Assembly (NCBI GenBank): GCA_002320815.1
Contig: DCLA01000120.1
Coordinates: 68,177-132,176, forward strand
Source of the DNA: Myxococcales bacterium UBA1660
Lineage (GTDB): Bacteria > Myxococcota_A > Polyangia > Polyangiales > Houyiibacteriaceae
DNA length: 64,000 bases
Direction: 5' to 3'
This document shows positions 16,123 to 23,779 of this stretch, in pieces (within the stretch, counting starts at the first letter, position 1; every line of letters starts with the position of its first letter). The position numbers and the translations under genes are program-made. The notes under the pieces are model-generated. The model ran no database searches. It saw only the letters and a list, made by a program, of their open reading frames with translations, and was not told the origin of the DNA.

Positions 16123-16892
16123 GCGACGAGCGCGACGCGCTCGTCCAGGCGGCCCGGGAGCTCGTCGCTTGGGAAGAAGAGATCGGCGGCATCGGGTTCC
16201 CCGCGGTCGCGGTGCCCGCGCGCGCCCCATCGGCCGACCCCTTGCGGCAGCCGGTCCACGACGAGCCGCCGCCCCCCGCTCCCGAGCCTCTACCGAAGCC
16301 GGCCGCGGGCGCGGCCGCCGCTCCCCAGGACCGCGCGAAGCGCCTGCGGGTGCTCCAGGAAGAGGCTGCCGGCTGCACCCGCTGTCGCCTCGCCGCGGGG
16401 CGCACCCGATCCGTCTTCGCGCGGGGCAACCCGGAGACCGACCTGGTCTTCGTCGGCGAAGGGCCCGGCTATCACGAGGACCAGCAGGGGCTGCCCTTCG
16501 TGGGCAACGCCGGCGCGCTCCTGGACCGCATGGTCAAAGCCATGGGGTACCCGCGGGACGGCGTCTACATCTGCAACGTCGTGAAGTGTCGGCCGCCCGA
16601 GAACCGGACGCCGAAGCCGGACGAAGCGGGCGCCTGCAAGCCCTTCCTGAGCGGTCAGCTCGAGGCCGTGCGACCCAAGGTGATCGTCGCCCTCGGCCGT
16701 TGCGCGGCGGAGAACCTCGGCCAGGTCGACCCGGGTGGGCGCGGGTGGCGGGGCCGCTGGGGAGAGTACGAGGGCGTGCCGGTCATGAGCACCTACCACC
16801 CGGCGTTCCTCCTCCGGAGCCCGCAGTTCAAGCGGCAGGTCTGGGACGATCTGAAGGACGTCCTGCGCAAGCTCGACAAGCCGGTTCCCTGA
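16119..16892 (+). CDS. Uracil-DNA glycosylase, family 4 (iron-sulfur type)
   Basis: 257 residues. After a Pro/Ala-rich N-terminal extension of about 70 residues come the family 4 motifs: GEGPGYHED at 113-121 with LPFVGNAGALLD, and STYHPAFLLR with His227. Four cysteines (C86, C89, C157, C173) are placed to hold the 4Fe-4S cluster characteristic of family 4 enzymes. It excises uracil from DNA as the first step of base excision repair. Family 4 proteins are normally about 190-220 residues, so the Pro-rich extension is extra and may act as a flexible tether. Translation is coupled to the upstream epimerase (GTGA overlap). Confidence 0.92.
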   Translation: MSDERDALVQAARELVAWEEEIGGIGFPAVAVPARAPSADPLRQPVHDEPPPPAPEPLPKPAAGAAAAPQDRAKRLRVLQEEAAGCTRCRLAAGRTRSVFARGNPETDLVFVGEGPGYHEDQQGLPFVGNAGALLDRMVKAMGYPRDGVYICNVVKCRPPENRTPKPDEAGACKPFLSGQLEAVRPKVIVALGRCAAENLGQVDPGGRGWRGRWGEYEGVPVMSTYHPAFLLRSPQFKRQVWDDLKDVLRKLDKPVP

Positions 16893-16942
16893 CGGAGCGC
16901 GGCGCGGGGTAGGGCGGTCTACGACGCACTGCGGCAAGGATG

Positions 16943-16970
16943 TTGACCGCGCCCTCGGGCCGGCCATACT
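16943..16970 (+). promoter_or_regulatory. Candidate sigma-70 promoter of aspartate kinase
   Basis: TTGACC at 16943-16948, a 16-base spacer, and CATACT at 16965-16970 resemble -35 and -10 boxes. Transcription would start about seven bases later, near 16977, only a few bases before the GTG at 16980, and no Shine-Dalgarno sequence is visible in front of that GTG. This would give a leaderless or nearly leaderless mRNA. Consensus matching is by eye only. Confidence 0.45.
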
Positions 16971-16979
16971 CCAGCGGCC

Positions 16980-18200
<1,221 letters not shown>

Positions 18201-18246
18201 CCCCTCGCTGACGCAACCCGGGGCGCGCTCGGCCGAGGGGCGCCGC

Positions 18247-18639
18247 GTGCCGCCGATCCCGGAAGCCCGCCGCCGCGCCGACTCGGCGCCCGTCCTCGCG
18301 CTCAGCGTGTTGGTGGCGGCGATGGCGCTGGTCGCGCTGGCGAGGCATCGGGCGGATGCCGCGGGGCCCGCGCCACCACCGGCCAAGGTGCTTCCCGTGG
18401 TCGAGTCGCCGGGGGCTGTGGCCCTCCGAGAGGGGCGGCCGATGGACGTGAACGCGGCGAGCGCCGCCGACCTCGAGCTGCTCCCGCGGATCGGCCCCGC
18501 GCTCGCCCGGCGGATCCTGGAGGCGCGCCCCTTCGCCACCGTGGACGACCTCGTCCGCGTCCGTGGCATCGGCCCCCGGACCCTCGAACGGCTCCGGCCG
18601 CTGGTTCGGGTGAGCGCCGCAGACCCGCGAGATCCGTAG
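18247..18639 (+). CDS. ComEA-like helix-hairpin-helix DNA-binding protein
   Basis: 130 residues: a single N-terminal membrane helix (about 15-33), a Pro/Ala linker, and a C-terminal pair of helix-hairpin-helix motifs (VNAASAADLELLPRIGPALA and FATVDDLVRVRGIGPRTLERL). This is the layout of ComEA proteins, which bind incoming double-stranded DNA in the periplasm during natural transformation. No comEC or other competence gene is nearby. The type IV pilus genes 14 kb away could serve the same process, though that is inference. Confidence 0.87.
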   Translation: MPPIPEARRRADSAPVLALSVLVAAMALVALARHRADAAGPAPPPAKVLPVVESPGAVALREGRPMDVNAASAADLELLPRIGPALARRILEARPFATVDDLVRVRGIGPRTLERLRPLVRVSAADPRDP

Positions 18640-18729
18640 CGTTTCGGTGGCGCCGCTTGCGCGCACGAAGGCGGGCCGCTACCAAGCCCAGTCATCGCGG
18701 GTCCCGCACCCGGCTACAGGAGCTTCAGC

Positions 18730-20001
18730 ATGAATCGCATCTCACTGGTCTCGTTCTTCTCACTGGTGCTCGCCCTCGGCGCCGTCGCCTGCGGCGACGA
18801 CGACGACCGCACGGACACCACGACCGACGGGTCGACCACCACCCCCGACATGGGCGGCACCTGCAACCCCACCGTCGACGTCGAGAACGGTGAAGAGCTG
18901 TGCGGCGACGGCATCGACAACGACTGCGATGGCCAGCCCGACTGCATGGACTTCGGCTGCGACGGCACGACGGTCTGCGAGAACGTCGAGTGCACCCCGA
19001 CCGGTGAAGAGAACACCGAGGCGGCCTGCAGCGACGGCATCGACCAGGACTGCAACGGCTTCATCGACTGCCGGGACTTCGCCTGCGCCGGCATCGGCGA
19101 CTGTGGCTTCGAGGGCTCCAACGCCAGTTGCACCGACGGCATCGACAACGACAACGACGGCAACCTCGACTGCGCCGACTTCGACTGCATGCGGGACGGC
19201 GCCGGCTACTACGCCTGCGTTCACGAGGGTGCGACCAACGCCAACTGCGCCGACGGCATGGACAACGACGGCGACGGCGACATCGACTGCGACGACGAGG
19301 ACTGCAACCGTGAGCACATCGTGGTCTGCGGCGACTCGCCCGTGACCGACCCCGCCGCGTGGCCGGCCGCCGTCGAGGCCGCCTGCTCCAACGGCATCAA
19401 CGACGACGGCGACATGAACGCCGCCGGCCGCGAGTTCACCGACTGCGGTGACTTCGACTGTCAGAACACCCTGGAGACCGACGTCTGCCACGATCTCCCC
19501 GCGGAGAACAGCAACGCGGCCTGCAGCGACGGCCTCGACAACGACGGCGACGGATCCGTCGACTGTGACGACTCCGGCTGCCAGGGCGAGGCCATGGTGG
19601 TCTGCGCCGACGGCGCCCCCGTCGCGATGACCGAAGCCGAGATCACCGCCGCCGCCAACGCGCTCTGCTCCGACGGTGTCGACAACGAGCCGACCAACAC
19701 CTTCGTGGACTGCGCCGACTTCAGCTGCAGCCGCGACTCCCTGGTCACCGTCTGCCCGGTCGAGAACACCGACGCGCTCTGCGCCGACGGCATGGACAAC
19801 GACGGCAACGGCTTCACCGACTGCATGGACTTCAGCTGCAGCCGGAGCCTCTCGGTGACCGTCTGCGCCGACTCCGCCGAGAACACCACCGCCGAGTGCT
19901 CCGACGGCATCGACAACGACGGCAACGGGTTCACCGACTGCGACGACAACAACTGCGCCAACAACGACGCGGCCTGCGGGAACAACTTCCCGGAGGAATG
20001 A
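18730..20001 (+). CDS. Lipoprotein with nine Cys/Asp-rich DNDxDG repeats
   Basis: 423 residues with an AGGAG ribosome site upstream. A lipoprotein signal (AVACGDDDD) is followed by nine repeats of the form CxDGxDNDxDGxxDCxDxxC, for example ELCGDGIDNDCDG, AACSDGIDQDCNG, ALCADGMDNDGNG. Each unit carries a DxDxDG-like calcium loop and three or so Cys, similar to thrombospondin type 3 or EF-hand-like surface repeats of Myxococcota. Repeats 5 and 7 are lengthened or altered (NGINDDGDMNAAG; NEPTNTF). Surface exposure with calcium binding and disulfides is inferred from the motif; no enzymatic domain is present. It probably builds an elongated rod on the cell surface. Confidence 0.88.
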   Translation: MNRISLVSFFSLVLALGAVACGDDDDRTDTTTDGSTTTPDMGGTCNPTVDVENGEELCGDGIDNDCDGQPDCMDFGCDGTTVCENVECTPTGEENTEAACSDGIDQDCNGFIDCRDFACAGIGDCGFEGSNASCTDGIDNDNDGNLDCADFDCMRDGAGYYACVHEGATNANCADGMDNDGDGDIDCDDEDCNREHIVVCGDSPVTDPAAWPAAVEAACSNGINDDGDMNAAGREFTDCGDFDCQNTLETDVCHDLPAENSNAACSDGLDNDGDGSVDCDDSGCQGEAMVVCADGAPVAMTEAEITAAANALCSDGVDNEPTNTFVDCADFSCSRDSLVTVCPVENTDALCADGMDNDGNGFTDCMDFSCSRSLSVTVCADSAENTTAECSDGIDNDGNGFTDCDDNNCANNDAACGNNFPEE

Positions 20002-20010
20002 GTCGCCGAC

Positions 20011-20030
20011 CGAGCGCTCAGTAGCGCTCG
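20011..20030. terminator. Bidirectional hairpin between convergent genes
   Basis: An 8-bp perfect inverted repeat CGAGCGCT / AGCGCTCG with a 4-base loop lies just past the repeat-lipoprotein stop and spans the stop codon of the opposite gene (20018-20020). No T-run follows on either strand, so any termination would be weak or factor-assisted. Confidence 0.4.
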
Positions 20031-20575
20031 AAGACGATCGAAAGCCGAACGCTGGCGCTCAAATACACGGGCGCCAGCGTTTCTGCGTCGAAGGCCAGGG
20101 GCAGGATGTAGGGACGCACGTCCACGCCCACGACGACGCGCCGATTGACCAGGTAGTCGAGGCCCACGATCGCGTGGAGAGCCAGGTCGACGTCTAAGAC
20201 CGAACCGGCGCCCAGGTCGCTCACCGTGGCCAGCCCGTCGATGCCCAGTCCGAAGAAGGGCACGAGCTGGACGATGTCCAGCAGGTAGAAGACCTCGACC
20301 CCGGCCATCGCGACGTGCATCGGGCGATCCGCCGGATGCGCCGCGTACGAGAGGCGGCCCCGGAGGGTCCATGCGTCGTTCAGCCCCCAGCTGCCGCCGA
20401 GCCCGAGCTGCGCGCCGTGGGTGGGTAGGGCGTCGTTGGCCAGGGCGGCGCCGTAGCCGAGATCGACGAAGAGCGTCGCCTGATCCTCGTAGGCCGACGC
20501 GGGGGAGGGCGCCCCCAGGAGGGCGGTGCCGAAGAGGAGGGCGGCCAGGAGGCCGGCGGGGCTCGGGGTGCGCAC
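20018..20575 (-). CDS. Small outer-membrane beta-barrel protein
   Basis: 185 residues from GTG 20575. A signal peptide (LLAALLFGTALLGAPSPASA) is followed by alternating amphipathic strands (FVDLGYGAAL, GLGGSWGLND, VGLDYLVNRRVVVGVDVRPYIL) and ends in a strand closing with VFERY, whose terminal aromatic residue is the outer-membrane insertion signal. This is the size of an eight-stranded OmpA/OmpW-type barrel. I do not recognise the exact family. It is convergent with the repeat lipoprotein and divergent, over 132 bases, from the YfgM-like gene. Confidence 0.8.
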   Translation of the reverse strand: MRTPSPAGLLAALLFGTALLGAPSPASAYEDQATLFVDLGYGAALANDALPTHGAQLGLGGSWGLNDAWTLRGRLSYAAHPADRPMHVAMAGVEVFYLLDIVQLVPFFGLGIDGLATVSDLGAGSVLDVDLALHAIVGLDYLVNRRVVVGVDVRPYILPLAFDAETLAPVYLSASVRLSIVFERY

Positions 20576-20707
20576 CCACCGGGAGGTAGCACGATCGCCG
20601 AACCCGGGAGAAGCGGGCGGAATCGTCACGAATGTCGGGGGCTTCTGCGCGTTGACGGGTCCGCCCCTGCGTGCAAGGTTGCCGCGCCGTTCCATTGGAG
20701 GCCCACG

Positions 20708-21961
20708 TTGGCGAACGAAGAGAAGAAAGACGAAGAGCTCGAAGGCACCGTGAAGGGGGTCGAGGTCCCCGAAGACGAGGGGCTCGAGCCGGAAACCGCG
20801 GTCGCGCCCACCGTCGCCGACGAGGCTGACGACGAGGAGGCCGAGGACGAGCTCGCCGACGACGAGGACTCGGACGAAGAAGACGACGACTCCGAGGACG
20901 AAGGCGAGGAGGACGACGACTCCGAGGACGAGCTCGCCGCCGCGCCGGTCACCAAGGCGACGGCCCGCGCCAGCGATCGCCGCCGGAAGAAGAAGACCGG
21001 TCGCAAGAAGCGAGCGCCCCAGACCACCGCCGGTCAGCGTCTGGCCGCTGCCAAGGCCGCCAAGGCCGCCCGCAAGGCGGCGCAGCGCGGCAAGGAAGCG
21101 GAGATCGTCGAAGACGAGGCCATCGAGCAGGCCGAGGTCGCCGGCCGCTGGCTGGAAGAGAACCGGAACAAGATCTTCATGGCGATGGCCGCCGTGGTCC
21201 TGATCGCCGCCGGGATCTTCGCGTTCGGCAAGCTGGCCAAGGCCGGCGACACGGACGCCGCCGCCGCGCTCTGGGAGGCCATGGAGATCCAGACCGCCCG
21301 CGTCGTCCCCGAGGACGAAGAGGGCGAGGACACCACCGACGACTCGGCCGACGAGGACGAGCAGACGTTCCCGACGGTGCAGGCCCGGGCCGAGGCCGCC
21401 ATCCCGGCCTTCGAGGCGGTCGTTCGCGACCACTCGGGCACCCGCGCCGCGGCGTTCGCGTCGATCGCCATCGGCAACGCGAAGCGGCTCCTGGGAGATC
21501 CCGCCGCGGCTCGCGAAGCGTACGAGTCGGCCCTCGCGGCCAGCGACGACACCGAGGTCGCGATGCACGCCCTCGAGGGCATCGGGTTCTCCTTCGAGGA
21601 AGAGGAGAGCTGGGACGAGGCCAAGGCCCGCTTCGAGGAGATGGGCGACGTCGAGCGCGAAGGCGCCGAGATCCTCGCCGACTTCCACCTCGCCCGGCTG
21701 GCGATGGCCCAGGGCGAGCGCGAGCGCGCCAAGGAGCAGCTCCAGGCCGTGCTCGAAGCCCTCGACGAGGAGGACGCGCCGGAGATGGAGTTCGTCCGCG
21801 ACCAGGCCGAGATGCGCCTCCGCGAGATCGACCCCTCGCTGGTCCAGTCCTCGGCGCCGTCGATCCCCAACCTGGGCGGTGGCCTCGGGGGTGAGGGCAT
21901 GACTCCGGAGATGCAGCGCATGCTCCAGGAGCTGATGAACAAGCAGCAGCAGGGTCAGTGA
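20708..21961 (+). CDS. YfgM-like TPR membrane protein with acidic/basic N-terminal region
   Basis: 417 residues from TTG 20708; GGAGG seven bases upstream supports this start. Residues 40-76 are almost all Asp/Glu, 88-128 are Lys/Arg/Ala-rich, then one membrane helix (156-174) and a periplasmic TPR domain (IPAFEAVVRDHSGTRAAAFAS and similar), ending in a Gln-rich tail. The membrane helix plus periplasmic TPR_21-type layout matches YfgM, an ancillary SecYEG/periplasmic chaperone factor in enterobacteria. The order yfgM then bamB is kept here, as the stop overlaps the PQQ-lipoprotein start. The long cytoplasmic acidic-basic tail is much larger than in E. coli YfgM. Confidence 0.82.
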   Translation: MANEEKKDEELEGTVKGVEVPEDEGLEPETAVAPTVADEADDEEAEDELADDEDSDEEDDDSEDEGEEDDDSEDELAAAPVTKATARASDRRRKKKTGRKKRAPQTTAGQRLAAAKAAKAARKAAQRGKEAEIVEDEAIEQAEVAGRWLEENRNKIFMAMAAVVLIAAGIFAFGKLAKAGDTDAAAALWEAMEIQTARVVPEDEEGEDTTDDSADEDEQTFPTVQARAEAAIPAFEAVVRDHSGTRAAAFASIAIGNAKRLLGDPAAAREAYESALAASDDTEVAMHALEGIGFSFEEEESWDEAKARFEEMGDVEREGAEILADFHLARLAMAQGERERAKEQLQAVLEALDEEDAPEMEFVRDQAEMRLREIDPSLVQSSAPSIPNLGGGLGGEGMTPEMQRMLQELMNKQQQGQ

Positions 21962-23145
21962 CCGTGCGAGGGCCGTCCCGCTGGGCGAAGGCCGCGCTCG
22001 CGTTGGCGATCGGTGGCTGCGGGAGCACCCCGCAGTTCAACGATTGGTTCGACGGGTCGCGGCTGACCGGCTCGGAGACCGCGCGCGGGGACGCGACCTC
22101 CGACGCCCTGGTGGTCCGCTGGAGTCGGCAGATCACCGACGACGGCCCGTACATCGCGGTCGAGAACGCCCACGCGGGCCTCGACCCCCAGCACGACCGG
22201 GTCTACATGGGCTCGTCGGACGGGCAGTTCCTGGCCCTCGACGTCCACGGCGAGGTCCACTGGCGCTACGATCCCGAGAGCGGCGTCGAGTCCGCGCCGG
22301 CCGTCGACGGCCGACGGGGGGAGCTCTTCCTCGCGTCCGAGGACGGCGTGGTCCACGCGCTCGGTTGGCAGCGCGGCGAGGTCCGCTGGAAGAAGCCGAC
22401 CGGCGGACCGGTGCGGGAGGCGCCGCTCCTGGCCGACGACGCGCTCTACATCGTGCGCGAGGACGACACCGTCGTCGCCATGAGCCGTGACGACGGGGAG
22501 ATCCTCTGGACCTACGAGCGTGAGCACGAGGTCGAGTTCGCCATCGCCGGCCACGCCGGTCTGCTCCTCCACGAGGGCAAGCTCTTCACCGGCTTCACCG
22601 ACGGCGCCGTCGTCTGCCTCGACGCCGCCAGCGGCGCCATGGAATGGGAGCGGCTCACGCAGCTCGACGCCGTGGAGACCGAGGGCCAGTCCATCCGCTT
22701 CTACGACGTGGACACCACGCCGGTCATCCTGAACGGTCGCCTGTGGGTGGCCAGCGTCTCGGCTGGCCTCTACGCGCTGAGCCTGGACGGCGGCAGCGTC
22801 GAGTGGCGCAGCGGCGATTACCAGAACGTCACCGGCATGGCCGTCGCCGACGACCAGCTCGTCCTCGCGAGCGCGACCGACGGGGTGACCATCCTGGAGC
22901 CCGCCGCCGGCCGCGTGGTGTGGCGCAAGCCCATCGGCCGCGGCGCGCCGGCGGACCCGGTCGTGTCCCATCGGTACATCCTGATCGGTGAGTCCCGCGG
23001 GGGCCTGGTGGCCATCGATCGCCGCACGGGCCAGGAAGCCGCGCGCATCGAGCACGGCCAAGGCTTCAGCGCGCCGCCGGCCATCGCCGGGAACCTCGGC
23101 TGGGCGATGACCAACGGCGGCAAGCTGATCGCGTTCCGGCTCTGA
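21958..23145 (+). CDS. BamB-like PQQ-propeller lipoprotein
   Basis: 395 residues from the GTG overlapping the upstream stop. A lipobox (AIGGC, Cys21) precedes seven or eight PQQ-type beta-propeller blades with repeated G-x-x-x-W patterns (GEVHWRYDPESG, GEVRWKKPTGG, GEILWTYERE, GSVEWRSGDYQN, GRVVWRKPIG). Length, lipidation and the YfgM-like gene in front all fit BamB, the outer-membrane lipoprotein of the beta-barrel assembly machine. Related PQQ lipoproteins of other function exist, so the assignment rests on synteny as much as on fold. The family gene der, usually next in enterobacteria, is absent. Confidence 0.83.
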   Translation: MTVRGPSRWAKAALALAIGGCGSTPQFNDWFDGSRLTGSETARGDATSDALVVRWSRQITDDGPYIAVENAHAGLDPQHDRVYMGSSDGQFLALDVHGEVHWRYDPESGVESAPAVDGRRGELFLASEDGVVHALGWQRGEVRWKKPTGGPVREAPLLADDALYIVREDDTVVAMSRDDGEILWTYEREHEVEFAIAGHAGLLLHEGKLFTGFTDGAVVCLDAASGAMEWERLTQLDAVETEGQSIRFYDVDTTPVILNGRLWVASVSAGLYALSLDGGSVEWRSGDYQNVTGMAVADDQLVLASATDGVTILEPAAGRVVWRKPIGRGAPADPVVSHRYILIGESRGGLVAIDRRTGQEAARIEHGQGFSAPPAIAGNLGWAMTNGGKLIAFRL

Positions 23146-23186
23146 GCCGCTGGCCAGCTCGCGCTCGGCCGGCAGTCTCGCGGCGC

Positions 23187-23636
23187 TCAGAACGCTGGGG
23201 ACTGCTGGAGCATGAACGGCTCGACGTGGCCATCGGGCCACACCTGGAAGCCGTCGCCTTCGGCCGCCAGTCGCTTGCAGCCCATGAAGCCGCTCCAGTC
23301 GATGCGGACCAGCGTCGGCCGGCCGCGACGACCCCGGGGGCTGCGGCCGCAGTCGCCACGCGTCCCGGTGGCGTTCGAGAGCGTCAGCGCCTCGGTGCCG
23401 CCGGTCCGGCGAACCACCAGCTGGTCGACCGCGTCGCACCCATCGCGCCCGACCACGAACGAGGCTTCCATGGGGATGGGGGCTTCGGGCGGACCGATCT
23501 GGGTGGTGACGGTGACGAGGTCGTCTTCGGCGACGGCGTCCGTCCGTTCGTCCAACAGGGTCTCGGTCGCCGCCTGATGGCCGCAGCCGACGAGCGCGAG
23601 GGCCAGCACGAGGGCGCAGCGCGGTGGGAAGCTCAT
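23187..23636 (-). CDS. Small lipoprotein, unknown
   Basis: 149 residues from ATG 23636, chosen because it starts the lipoprotein signal (MSFPPRCALVLALALVGC, Cys18); the frame continues upstream to another ATG at 23696, which would bury the signal. The mature part has GPPEAPIPMEASFVVGRDGC, a Cys-Gly-Arg-Ser-Pro-Arg-Gly-Arg basic patch and ends with VWPDGHVEPFM. No family recognised. It is convergent with the BamB-like gene. An unusually AT-rich stretch lies just upstream and probably holds its promoter. Confidence 0.75.
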   Translation of the reverse strand: MSFPPRCALVLALALVGCGHQAATETLLDERTDAVAEDDLVTVTTQIGPPEAPIPMEASFVVGRDGCDAVDQLVVRRTGGTEALTLSNATGTRGDCGRSPRGRRGRPTLVRIDWSGFMGCKRLAAEGDGFQVWPDGHVEPFMLQQSPAF

Positions 23637-23659
23637 GCGACATGGTCGCGGCAGCCGGT

Positions 23660-23745
23660 TCTGGATCCCACTACATTTCTCGGGGAAATCTGCCATATGA
23701 CTTCGTGGAAGATGGATTATGTAAACTTTTGTTCTCAGGCCTGTT
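23660..23745 (-). promoter_or_regulatory. AT-rich island, probable promoter region of the small lipoprotein gene
   Basis: Most of this stretch between the lipoprotein start and the channel gene is visibly AT-rich against a strongly GC-rich background, with runs such as TAAACTTTTG. On the minus strand CATAAT (23721-23716) matches the -10 consensus at five of six positions, but no convincing -35 lies 16-18 bases upstream. The remaining bases hold no gene that I can support. Confidence 0.4.
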
Positions 23746-23779
23746 GGAGGGGCCCGCGGAAGTCACCCGGCCGCCGCAC

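Noticed and set aside
18202..18238. Inverted CCCCTCG / CGAGGGG after lysC
   Set aside because: The loop is long and no T-run follows, so calling it a terminator would be guesswork.
18880..19990. Direct repeats that could be mistaken for a CRISPR array
   Set aside because: The period is that of protein repeats with degenerate DNA; there are no constant repeats with unique spacers.
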